Source: Ophiosphaerella korrae (lineage: Eukaryota > Ascomycota > Dothideomycetes > Pleosporales > Phaeosphaeriaceae). Taken from it: a stretch of 41,160 nt of DNA. Positions 30,054 through 41,160 of the stretch are shown in pieces. The DNA is taken from NCBI GenBank assembly GCA_028456385.1, contig JALNQF010000357.1, positions 1 to 41,160 of the forward strand. The letters are read 5' to 3'. Within the stretch, counting starts at the first letter, position 1. Every line of letters begins with the position of its first letter. The notes below the pieces were generated by a model. It was not told the DNA's origin. It saw only the letters and a list, made by a program, of their open reading frames with translations, and searched no databases. The position numbers were made by a program, and so were the translations under genes.

Positions 30054-30058
30054 CTAAG

Positions 30059-33000
30059 CTAACACCCTATATACTAGTATAAACCTCTCTTACTTACGAG
30101 CTTAGCCCTATTAAGCTTTCGAAATAGATATAACTAAATAAACTCTAATACTCCTAAACAAATTAAACTCTCCTTTATATATATATCTAATTTTCTATAT
30201 CTAGTTCCTAACTATAAAACTAAAATACTAATTAATATTAAAAGTTGTAACTATCTCTATATAGCTACTATTAGTCTATACCTCTACCTAATACCTTATA
30301 AAGAGTAGATTAGCTAAGACTATAATAGCTAAAAGAAATTTAGTACTTATCTTTACCCTAATAGTATATAAAAGTAATACTAGTACTTTTAGTACTTCTT
30401 TATAACTAAGCTTTTTAAAATACTCTTTTATATTATAGACTTCTTTTCTATCTTACTTTTTACTATAGTTTTCTTTATCTTTTCTTTAAGACTAGTAACG
30501 CTATTCTAGATTCCTAGTAGATCTACGTAATCTAGTAGCTAGAGTAGAAGCTAGTCTTTAAATTCCTAATAAAGACCTACAACGTTTAGTTTACTAAGTA
30601 TAGCTATCTTAAGTTTTAGATAAGATTAATTAAGAAGTAAGTTAAGACGTAGAAGCTATACTACTATAACGAGTTACTAGAGGCTAATACAAGACTAGAG
30701 GTAGTTAATACTAACGTAGTAGCTAAGGCTATCTCTAGCTCTAACCTATCTAAGTCTACTTATAGTACTTAGGTACTAATTACTTAAATAGAGTCGACTC
30801 TAATTATTAACGCTAGATAGGTCTACTAGGACCTAGAGTTAAAGAGTTAAAGACTTCTAATACGTAAGAGCTATAGTAAAGTAGCTTACTAATACTTAAG
30901 AATACTTATATAATAGTTAGAGACTATATTATTAGAAATCTTATTAATAGAAATCTAGCTAGTAATTACTACTACTACTAAGGAGACTTTCCCTTATTTA
31001 TTACTTACTTTACTACTTTTTCTTCTTTAGATAAACTCTATTCTTAAAATAACTAATTTAAAGTAGTCTACTACTTTACTTATCTATTAAAGTCTTACTA
31101 TACTCTTACTTACTTTAAGTACTTTCTTTTACTTAAAAAATATAATTAATTAGAAATACTAGTATTATTATTAGGTCTATAAGCTTACTTTTCTTATTTA
31201 ATTACTAAAGGCTATAAATCTTTTACTTACTAAATATTTACTTATTAGTTTTAGTCTAACTATCTTAGTAGATTCTTTAAATTCCTAGATAGTTACTCTC
31301 TTAATTTACGCTATATAAGAGGAGAATCTTATTAAACTTAATATATAATTGCTTTAGATATCTAAGATTCTAAGTAGTATAGTATATTAACTAGAAAAAG
31401 CTATCCTACTCCTCTATACTTATTTAGGTGCCTAGAAAGAGTATAAAGACTAAGAGTAAGTAAGTTATAAGGTAATATTAGTTCTTTGTAAGTACTTTTT
31501 TCTAGTTTTTCTATTATTTTTATATTATCTTAAACCTTAATATACTATAAGAGTATTATATAGTAGACTTATATTATCTTTTTAGTTAAGCTATAAAGAA
31601 GAAGAAAATATAAAATCTAGATCTTTCTACTCTTATAAAGCTACTTAGTCTATTAAATATTAAGGTGTTTTAATAAATACTACTATAGCAATTCTATTTT
31701 ATTATTCTAAGCTTAAATATATCTTATAACGTCTATCTATTCTATTTACTCTTGCTATTTCTACTAATCTCCTATAATCTAATAGAACTCTAAGAGTACT
31801 TTAGTATAATTACTTTTATCCTTATTATTAAATAAAATACTACCTTAAATTATCTTAATACTACTACTACTATAAAGAGTGTACGTAATATTAAGATCTA
31901 TATATTAAAAGAAAATATCTTGTCTAAGTACTATATACTTTATATAGTATAGGTACGAAACTAAATAAAGAGTCTTCTATAGTATTATATATAGAAGCTA
32001 ATACTTAGTATTACTATAGACTATTTATTAAATTAGAGAGTAGAATATAATATAGTACTATCTAAGATTTAAGTACCTATTAATTATTCTTGTATAGTAT
32101 ATATATATCTTATAAGATTTATTAATAATTTCTTTAAGCTCTTTATCTTCTTTAAATTCTAAGAAAAGCTTAATAGTAATAGATCTAGTCCTTTTAAATT
32201 CTTTTATATACTTAGTAAAATTAATATATATGTAGTAATATTATCTTAGTTTATAGTAACCTTAATAGTTACTAGTTAATAGTAATATAAAAGAAGATCC
32301 TTTAATATACGTAATTTTTAGTAAGCTTTAATAAATAAAATCTAAATTACTAAGTTTAATTACTATTATCTCTAATTGTTCTAGTTGTAGTATATTAAAG
32401 TTAGAAGGTTACAAGTAATCTTTTAGTTTAGAGTCTAGTTAGAAAGACTAAGTTTACTAGCTAAGTATTAAAAGTATAACTAGTAAACTTAATTATAATT
32501 ATATATCTACTAACTATTAATACGCTTATTACTATAATTTAAGATTTCCTAATACTATTTATTTATTATCTTAAATCTAGTAGTATTAGATTATTTCTTA
32601 GATCCTACTTTAGTAAGTAGGCTTATAAGGATAGACTTTTAGTTAACGTATTTATAGGCTTTCTTTTCTTTAACTATAATACAATTAAATATAAGGATCT
32701 TAGTATCTTTAATTATATCTTAAATATTAGTCTCTTTATTAGCTTCTTTAAGTAGTACTACTAACTCTTCTCTTATAGTTTAAGCTTTAGGTAAGTTGTT
32801 ATTATAGAGTAAGTCTCTTAGGTATAGTAAAAGAGTTAAACTCTTTAGATTATAGCTATTAATAATAGTTATAATAAGCTTTATCTTATTCTTATTATTA
32901 ATTATACCTTGTTTCCTTTAATTATATATAGACTTGTCTTTATCTAGCTTTATTATTAATCTCGCTAATAATAGAGGAGAGCTTAGTAGGCCTTAGCTTT

Positions 33001-33896
33001 AAGATATTAGCTCTATCTTAGTATCCCTTCCTCTACTTAGTAATATAATAGTTATAGATATTCTCTAATCTATAGTTTTCTCTCTAGACTTAATCCTTCG
33101 ACCTCTATAACTTAAACTAACTACTAGTAATTACGTACTAGAAGCTTTAACTATACTTGTTATTAGACTTATTCTTCTTCTATTCTAGAAAGAGCTACTT
33201 ATATATAGAATACCTAGTAGCTAATAGATAAGTACTTTGTATTTATTATAATAGTAGAGTGTATACTTGTCTAAAAATAATTAAGGGATTGCTATAACTC
33301 TTTTCTTATTATTTAGTCTAATAACTTAATTACTTTACTAGTTTATTACGTTCTTAAAGAACGTCTTTAGTTTATTATCTTTTTTATTTACTACTTTTAC
33401 TTTTATACTCTTGTATATTATATAAGAGTCTAAAATATTAAGGCTTACTTTAGCTTAGATTATATCTTAGTCTTCTAGCGCGTTCTTCTTAATTCTAAGT
33501 TCTAGTTCTTATATTATATTATTAATATCTAGTCTTATATCGCGCTAATTAGTAGTATTTAGAAATATATTATTCTTCCTCGCTTTTATTATAATATACT
33601 TGTAGATCTTAGTATTAAAGAATAATACTATCTATCTAATAGATACGCGACGTAAGTAGTATATAATACTAATTACCTTATTATACGTTATTATAGACTT
33701 TCCTCTATATAGTAGAAGAAGGCTATTTAAGATTTACTTGTAATTAACTTAGATAAACTTAAATACTACCTTAAATTCTCTCTTTTACTTTAATTATACT
33801 ACTATTACTATGTTAATAAGTAAATAAGTAGCTTTAAATTATTATACTCTACTATATTACTATATTAGTAAGCTAAGTATAAAGAAGAAAGAGCTA
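30059..33896. other. Long RIP-degraded stretch of unidentified repeat(s)
   Basis: No known domain identified. Two frames look once-coding if TAG/TAA are read as Gln or Trp: plus strand about 30,480-30,960 (VDLRNLVARVEASL, VLDKINQEVSQDVEA) and minus strand about 32,240-31,775 (YQILQDIYILYKNN and YNTIEDSLFSFVPILYKVYS). They are on opposite strands, so more than one element is probably present. The sequence is continuous with 23,517-24,437 once the Gypsy insertion is removed. Confidence 0.5.
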
Positions 33897-33898
33897 TA

Positions 33899-34323
33899 AC
33901 GTATTCTATTAGCGAAGCAGCTATATTACCGAGACGGCTACTCTAAAATACACTAAAAAATCGAAAATTCAACATCTAATATCTCGACAACTATACTATA
34001 ATAACTTCTAAAAATTTAATAGATTAAAGATTATATATAAAGTAGTAATCTATAAAATTTTTAGAACGTGCAGCCTAGTTTATTTAATATTATTAATGAA
34101 AAAGTGTTTTTTACTATAGAAAATTTTACTATCTTAAGAACTACTAGGCTGCACGCTTTAAAAATTTTATAGATTACTACTATATATATAATCTTTAATC
34201 TGTTAAATTTTTAGAAGTTATTATAGTATAGTTGTTAAGATATTAGATATTAAATTTTCGATTTTTTGGTATGTTTCAGAGTGGCCGTCTCGGTAATATA
34301 GCTGCTTCGCTAATAGAATACGT
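33899..34323 (+). mobile_element. 425-bp foldback/MITE-like element, copy 1
   Basis: Almost entirely palindromic: a 181-bp left arm (33,899-34,079), a 63-bp loop (34,080-34,142) and a 181-bp right arm (34,143-34,323). Ends are ACGTATTCTATTAGCGAAGC and its complement. TA dinucleotides on both sides (33,897-33,898; 34,324-34,325) fit a TA target duplication as in Tc1/mariner-driven MITEs. It keeps GTGCAGCC, GGCTGCAC and other CA/TG sites that the surroundings have lost. The loop is non-coding. Confidence 0.85.
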
Positions 34324-34325
34324 TA

Positions 34326-35386
34326 TACTATAATAAAATTTATATATATATTGTATAAAGTACTAACTAAATCTATAAACTTATTTACTATAAGCTTCTA
34401 TTCTACTAGTATCTACCTCTAAAAGTATACTATCTATTTTCTAAACTTAATTAATTAATCTTACTAAGGTATTATAATATTATCGAAGCTTATAAACTAG
34501 AAGTAGTACTTTATAACTACTACTTCTCTTACTAACTATATTAATAAAGTACTATATAGTACTATTATATAACCTAGTATTATAAGTATCTATAGGACGC
34601 TTTAGCTTAGTCTTTATTTAGGAGTCTTATTACTTTACCTAGGCGTAATATCTTAGTAAAGAATTTAGAAAGTAACTAAGTTAATACTTATCTCTTAGAA
34701 GTTAATTAGGAAGGTATTAGTAACAATAAGGTAGTTAATAAAGAAGATAAAGATAATTTTAGAGTTTAAACTACTTTATATATAAGGCCTAAGCTCTAAC
34801 GCGTTTATTACGCGTTTACCTTACGCCTTCTATACTTAAGTTTCTATTTAAGTTGTAATACTCTAGCTTTACCTATATACTACCTAATTTAGAAGCGTTT
34901 GTTAAAGAAAGCTAATAGATTCTAGGTGTACCTAGAATCTATTAATTAGCTAAGAGCTACGCGCTAGTACTCTAATTAGTTATTACCTTTACTACTAAGC
35001 TTTTTAGCGTTATAGGGCTAGAACTTTAAAATCTTACTTAAAACTTTAAAACTTAAAATTAATACGTAAATAAGTAAAATATACTATATAAAGTAAAATC
35101 TAATATTATAAGTAAAGTTAAAGCGTATAATACTTAGATAAACTTTAGATATAAAGAAAACAAAATATAGATAAAGTAAAAATAAACAATAGATAGAAAA
35201 TTAATAAAATTAATAACCTCTCTTCTCCTACTTAATACTAACTATCTTTAGTTAGTATCTTATCTATTATAGGCTCTAAATACGTCTTATATTAGTTTAC
35301 TCTATTACTTTCCTTATACTCTAGTTTATCCTTAGAGGACTAGAAGTATTCTTCTTCTTCTAAGCTTAACTTAGAATTATTATAGA
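34326..35386. other. RIP-degraded segment between the two foldback elements
   Basis: About 1.06 kb with no recognised domain apart from the palindrome at 34,914. The minus strand around that palindrome reads LIRVLARSSQLINRFQV, similar to the Gypsy Gag frame near 40,150, so part of a related gag may be present. Confidence 0.45.
34914..34943. repeat. 30-bp palindrome, copy B
   Basis: Arms AATAGATTCTAGGT with the centre GT. Followed by AATTAGCTAAGAG..CTCTAATTAG, the reverse complement of the flank seen at copy A. Confidence 0.8.
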
Positions 35387-35388
35387 TA

Positions 35389-35813
35389 ATGTATTCTATC
35401 AGCGAAGTAGCTATATTACCGAGACGGCTACTCTAAAACACACAAAAAAATCGAAAATTCAATATCTAATATCTCGACAACTATACTATAATAACTTCTA
35501 AAAATTTAATAGATTAAAGATTATATATATAGTAGTAATCTATGAAATTTTTAAAGCGTGCAGCCTAGTAGTTCTTAAGATAGTAAAATTTTCTATAGTA
35601 AAAAACACTTTTTCATTAATAATATTAAATAAACTAGGCTGCACGTTCTAAAAATTTTATAGATTACTACTTTATATATAATCTTTAATCTATTAAATTT
35701 TTAGAAGTTATTATAGTATAGTTGTCGAGATATTAGATATTGAATTTTCGATTTTTTAGTGTGTTTTAGAGTGGCCGTCTCGGTAATATAGCCGCTTCGC
35801 TAATAGAATACGT
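35389..35813 (-). mobile_element. 425-bp foldback/MITE-like element, copy 2 (inverted)
   Basis: Same length and architecture as copy 1: arms 35,389-35,569 and 35,633-35,813, loop 35,570-35,632. Its loop is the reverse complement of the loop of copy 1, so orientation is opposite. Flanked by TA at 35,387-35,388 and 35,814-35,815. Differences from copy 1 are mostly C/T or G/A. Confidence 0.85.
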
Positions 35814-35879
35814 TAATATATTCTTTTCTTTCTTTACTTTTTAATTTTTTTGCGTAGATTTTAATAGTTTATACTAGCT

Positions 35880-38800
35880 TATACTCTAATATCTCTTAAG
35901 ATACTAGTAGTTTACTTACTAAATATTAAACTTATATTCTTAGCTAATAAGCTTGTAGCTCTTTAGGTTCGAGCTAGTTTAGCTATCTAGACTTATTATA
36001 ATACTATAGTAGATCTTAAAACTTATATTAATTATTCTATTTATCTAGATCCTAAAGTTTTATATTACTATAGTCTTCTTTATAGATATCTTCTTACTTT
36101 TTCTAAATAAAAGCTTTTAGTTTCTATCCTAGTATTATATATACAAATTTCTTTCTATCTAAATCTTTAAGCTAATAAGTCTCTCTTTTTTATCTTACTA
36201 AATAGATTCTATATAGTCTAAGCTATCTTTAGTAAAGTTTTTAGTCTCTTAATATATTAATTTTATAGAGTAAGTCCTATAAAAGTACTAAATCTTTTTT
36301 CTTAAGTTCTCCTCTATTTATCTCTTTTATATTATCTTAATATTCTTTCTTATAAAGCCTTAAGTATTAAATATTAGTAATAGTATCTCTTAAGACCTAA
36401 TTTTAAAGATTAATCTATATAGCTCTTACTATAAGTAGCTAGTCTCTTGTTTATACTTCTTTAAATAGTAGTATTTACTATATAGTTAATACTATCTCTA
36501 TTAGTAGAATAGGATTTTAACCTATAATTAGCTAATATAGAGAGTATCTAGATAATTCTTAGATAGAGATTTAGTCTACTAGTAATATAGTTAGTAGATT
36601 TTTAACTTATTTACCTACGTATTTTACTAATATATTTACTATAGGTTTATATCTACCTTTAATCTTGCTTATTACTTATAGGTTGTATACTAACAGTTAG
36701 ATCCTTTAGATATTATAAGTAATTACTAATATTTTTACAACTTTTTTAAAGTCTAGTCTACTATCTACTATAAGCTTCTTTATTTTACTTTATTTATAAA
36801 TAATAGCTCTATAGATAAATTTTACTATAGTTTTAGACTTATTATTAGATAATACTCTAGCTTCTAGCTCTTTACTTAAATATTCTCTAGCGATAACTAA
36901 GTACTTCTTTCCTTAATATTCTAGTATATATACTATATTAATTGCGACGTATTCTTATAAAGTAAATGTATATATATTTATTAGTATATTAACTTGTTAT
37001 TTAGTACTCTTCTTCTAGTATTCTTTATAAGTTACTAACTTTCTTTAAATATATTTATATATATATTTTTACTAGCATCTCTATATAAGTATACTATAGA
37101 CTCTATTTACTCTATAGTAACTAATCTAATAATATATATCTTATATAGCTATAGCTTAGACGTCTAGATTATTTATAACTCTTTAGATAGATATATTCTT
37201 TAATATTTTTTAGAATAAGTAACCTTTATAGAAAAAGAAGTTTAATACTCTCTTTTTTTATAACCTTCTTTCTTTAGCTAAAAGTCTTACTAGTATCTTT
37301 CTATACTTTAAGAATATAGCTATTTCTTTTAATTCTTTAGAGTACTCTAGTACTAGTAGGTTTCTCTACTATCTATTACTTCCTAGAGTAGTATTATAGA
37401 AGAGATTCTCTACAAATTCCTCTATATCCTCTTCTAGTTTATTTAGTAGTTCCTATCTTTCTAGTTTTAGGTACCTTAATAGAGTATCTAGAACTATATT
37501 ATTTTTTCCTAGTATATATTTAATCTTAAAGTCCTATATAAGTATTACTCCTAGCTATTAATTTATTACTAATCTTAGTACTTTATCTAATAATTAATTA
37601 TATTATATAATTAGAGTAGCTATATTAGTTTTAATAATAAAACGTTAACTATAGATCTATACTTAGAATTTCTTAATTACTTATAGTACTACTCTATACT
37701 CTAGTTTTATAGAATAGAGATTACTCTTACTTTTTAACTATAATATACTTTTAAATTAATAAGTTTATTATTTTCTATAATATCCTTCTTACTTAAAAAT
37801 TACTCTCTTCTTCTTTACTAGTATCGACACTAATTATTAGAGGTCTACTATACTTATAATTAATTCGTATAAGAACTAGAGCTATAGTAATTACTTCTTT
37901 TAGTTTGTCTATCGCTTCTTATTAGGCTATACCCTATTATTATTCTATATTCTTCTTTAAAAGATAAAATAATAGCTTTGCAATTATTATAAAGTAAAAG
38001 ATTAAAAGTCTATAATATACGTATATACTAATAAACTACTTTACCTCTTTTATATTTTAATAAAGTAGCTAGTTCTAAATCTTTTTAACCTTCTAGTCCT
38101 ATAGATATTTCTTATCTACTAAGATATTATATCCTACTACTAAAAGTCTTTCTATACTTTAATAAGACTTTTTCCTAGAGATAGTAGCTCTAGCTTGTTT
38201 AATATCTACTAGTACCTTATCTAACTAGATAATATATTCTAATATATATAGTCGTACTCTTAGTATAACTTCTCTTTCTTTATAGTTATCTTTTAGTTCT
38301 CTATAAGTAATATTATTAATAAAAAGTAAAGTATAAAGATAATAGTCTCTTAAAACTTTACTATTTGTTTTTTACAAAGTAGTAACTAAGTTAGTTATAC
38401 TTTATAGTAGAGTATACTACTAAAGTAAACTAACTAGAATTTAGAATATAGTTATATCTCTACTATTCTTATATAGCGTTATCTAGTTATATCTAGAGAA
38501 GTAATCTATTATAGATACTATTTTATATCTTATAAATTGCTCTAAGAACTTATTAGCTATTAGTACTAGATTTGTATCTTAAAAAGTTACTTTATTTAGG
38601 TATTAAGTATTATTAATAAGTCTATACTTTTTATCTTTCTTAGTAGCTAAATACTATAAGTTCTTGTATTAACTATTACTTCTCTCTATTGCGCTTTAAG
38701 CTAATTAATTATTAAATATTTTAACTATAATTTCTTCTAGAGCTTTTAGTATACTAAATCCTTTAACTTACTATACTTTATATAGTATTGTCTAGATCTA

Positions 38801-41160
38801 ATATAGTAAGGAGACGTCTTTACTTATCTATCTTAATTAAGAGAAGTTAAAAGCTATAGCTCTTTCTCTATTAATTATTATTTCTTTAAAGAGATAGATC
38901 TCTACTAGAGTAAGTTATAATCTAAACTTTTATTCTACTATCTTTTTCTAAGTTAGCTAAGTTCTTCTTAGAAAAGTAGTATATCTTTATTTAAATAGAT
39001 TATTAAATAGTCTAATATCTAGCTCTCTTATACTAAGCCTTAGTAGCTAGTTTTCTTTTATAATCTCTTTCTAATCCTCTTAATTAAAGTTATTAGGCTC
39101 TTTTAGCCTTAGATTATTTACTAGATAAACTTTATCTACTACCTTCTTATATACAGTATAGACAAATATTAATTCTATTTTTTCTTTTCTTTAAGCTTCT
39201 TTATTAAGGTTACTTATTATAGTATAGTAATTATTATTCTTAAAGACTTAGTTGTTATCTATACTTTTTTTTTTAATCTTCTCTTTCTATAACTACTAAA
39301 GTTCTTTATCTTTCTTAAATACTAAAGAGTATTCTCTAAATCTTATATTACTATTAAATCTATTAAGACTAGTAATAAACTATAGCTTAGCTTTATTTAA
39401 TATTAATAAATAGTAGCTAGTAGTAGGTTTTAAGGTTTTACTTACTTGTACTAGTAATCCTCTTTTTCCTAGTTCTATTTTCTCTATATACTCTAAGTGT
39501 AGTAGTACTAAATTAGAAGTAATAAAGATAGTATTTCTTCTACTATTTTCTAATAGAATTTTATAAGTTATTTTTCTAAATATATTATATTATATAGCTA
39601 ACTATACTATAGTATACTATAGTCTACTTAATATAGCTAACTTTATAAGATTTACTATAATCTTAAAGTATATTATTATTATTACTTCCTTAATCTATAT
39701 ATAGACGTTTTACGCAGTTCCTATAAATAGATTAAGACTTCTATTTACTGTAATTACTCCTTCTAGATTAATTAGATTATAGAGTATATCTTTATATCGG
39801 ATTCTTAGTACTCTTACTATACTTAGCCTTAGTAAGTTTATTTACGCTCTAGTATCTATTAAATAACTAACTTTATTTTTACTAAAATTAGCTTAATATA
39901 TAGGTAGATTATATTATATATACGTTTATTTTACTATTCTTTCTTTCTAAGCTACGTCTTTATAGTTAACTTAGTTTAGCTCTTCTATCTATATATCTCT
40001 ATTTCTATTAGCTTTATACTTTATTTAAGTATTATACGTAGATATACTAAGTACTAATACTTACTCTAAGTTTTAGCCTTTATTGAGCGATATTTACCTA
40101 ATAGATTCTAGGTATACCTAGAATCTATTAATTAGTTAAGAGTAGTGCGCTAGCGCTCTAATTAGATTATTTATTATATAGGCCTCTACTACTATATTTA
40201 TAGACCTACTTTTACTTATATTTTCTATTAAGCCTATTAGATTTATAACTTTTTACCTAATACTAGCTTTATTTATTAAATCTAATATTATTACTCTTCT
40301 TACTTCTTGTTTTAGTATAGTAGCTAGTATTCTATTTAGATATAATTAAGCTAGCTTAGCTAGTTCTTTATCTTCTACTTTAGTAAGAGTAACTTTCCTT
40401 TTCTTAATAACTTTTATAAAGTTTTCTAATAGCTCTATATTCTACTCTTAAAATACTAGTTTAACTAGAGTATTTTAAGGGTACGCAAAGCTTTTTTACT
40501 TATCTAGAATTTCTATTATATAATCTAGTATAAGTACTTTATCTTTATATAGATTAGATTAGTTAGTAAGTACTATAGATTTTTACTTTCTCTTTTTAAC
40601 TACTCCTTATAATACTTACTATAATACTTTATCTACTATATAATACTTCTTTAGCCTACCTCTTATAGTAGTATTTATAGTATTAGTCTTTATTAGTAAA
40701 CTATTACCTAGTATAATTAAATCTTAGTCTACTTTATCTAATATAAAAGGTTCTATATATTGTTTTATAAGTAATAAAAGATAATTCTAAAAGTAAGCTA
40801 CTAAGGTTCTTAGATCTTTACGTTTTAGAATCTAATAACTTTATTCTCTAATATTTAAAGCTCTTAAGGCTATACTTATTACTTAGTAGCTCTACTAAGT
40901 TTAGAGATAATTTATCTAAAGTGTAGAATCTAATCTATTAAATAATTCTATTTTTATAGTAGAAGTAAGCTAGTCTAATATATTATTAGTAACTTTAAAA
41001 AAAGTCTCTAATCTTACCTTTTAACTAATTAAGTTAAAATCTTAATAGTATTAGTTTTTAGATTTCTCCTAGGACTTTATATCTATAAGGTAGACTTTAC
41101 GCAAGATAACTTAATAAGGTAGTTTTAATAATTAACTAAAAAGAGTAAATAGTAGATAAA
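35880..41160 (-). pseudogene. RIP-degraded Gypsy-type gag-pol on the minus strand, truncated by the window end
   Basis: Minus-strand frames read through TAG/TAA show Gag-like text at about 40,450-40,140 (VTLTKVEDKELAKLAQLYL) and a protease site near 39,865 (YLIDTRAQINLL, from LIDTGAxINLL). Reverse transcriptase has LFINNIT near 38,320 (from the F.DD box), with the characteristic ARATISRKKS and VVGYNILVDKK segments. RNase H/tether follows, then an integrase-like region to about 36,300 and a tail near 35,880. The family is distinct from the chromovirus at 24-30 kb, whose active site is YLDD. N-terminal Gag lies beyond 41,160; LTRs are not identified. Confidence 0.7.
40100..40129. repeat. 30-bp palindrome, copy C, within the Gypsy Gag reading frame
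   Basis: Arms AATAGATTCTAGGT with the centre AT. On the minus strand it is read in frame with the surrounding Gag/protease text (INRFQVYLESI), so here it is either coding sequence or an in-frame insertion. It shares the CTAATTAGA..TTAACTAATT flank with copies A and B. Confidence 0.8.

Larger units (their letters stand above)
24438..30058 (+). mobile_element. Complete RIP-degraded Gypsy (chromovirus-type) LTR retrotransposon with 5-bp target duplication
   Basis: Two collinear 441-bp LTRs (24,443-24,883 and 29,613-30,053) enclose a pol region. CTAAG at 24,438-24,442 and 30,054-30,058 is the target-site duplication. A purine-rich tract AGAGAGAGGAATAG lies directly before the 3' LTR. Total length between the duplications is 5,611 bp. 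The LTRs differ mainly by C/T and G/A changes. A primer-binding site could not be identified after the 5' LTR. Confidence 0.9.

Noticed and set aside
33100..33290. Possible gag zinc knuckle (CIYYNSRVYTC)
   Set aside because: Spacing does not fit CX2CX4HX4C even if Tyr is reverted to Cys/His.
17450..41160. Mitochondrial origin of the AT-rich DNA
   Set aside because: Nuclear transposon polyproteins with RIP-type stops and spared CG explain it; no mitochondrial gene or RNA was recognised.

Overview
The window looks like nuclear DNA of a filamentous ascomycete (Pezizomycotina; Dothideomycetes/Pleosporales is my best guess, not proven). The main reason is a two-part composition. An island of ordinary base composition at about 1,390-17,300 is bounded by extremely AT-rich sequence at 1-1,390 and 17,450-41,160. 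There CA/TG dinucleotides have almost vanished and old coding frames are studded with TAG and TAA where CAG, CAA or TGG would be expected. That is the signature of repeat-induced point mutation (RIP). No ATG-started reading frame of 60 codons or more survives in the right-hand 24 kb.

Left edge (1-660): the 3' end and LTR of a Gypsy-type element related to the complete one further right. Island, left half (1,390-10,400): a graveyard of fungal genes. It holds a short-chain dehydrogenase tail abutting a kinase-like fragment, an APH-type phosphotransferase fragment, a C2H2 zinc-finger array broken at homopolymers, a GH105 rhamnogalacturonyl hydrolase broken by stops, frameshifts and a 233-bp MITE, and an F-box gene with an intron and internal stops. 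Island, right half (10,445-16,124): the better preserved genes. They are a HeLo/HET-S-type protein with a C-terminal pseudokinase (minus strand), a divergently transcribed intact Ser/Thr kinase, and an intact MORN-repeat protein. A second copy of the MITE lies just downstream of the pseudokinase gene. Island edge (16,125-17,300): retrotransposon scraps including an unmutated gag CCHC zinc knuckle.

Right part: decayed transposons in sequence. These are a pogo/Fot1-type transposase (minus), a perfect 10-bp tandem array, a Copia gag-protease-integrase body (plus), and a complete Gypsy chromovirus with 441-bp LTRs and 5-bp target duplication CTAAG at 24,438-30,058. After these come an unidentified RIP-degraded stretch, two 425-bp foldback elements in opposite orientation with TA target duplications, and a second Gypsy polyprotein on the minus strand that runs off the window. 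A 30-bp palindrome with a shared flank recurs three times.

The most interesting candidate is the divergent kinase/pseudokinase pair at 10,826-14,439. Its layout recalls executioner (membrane-active bundle plus pseudokinase) and activating-kinase pairs in regulated cell death. That link is an inference from architecture and position only.
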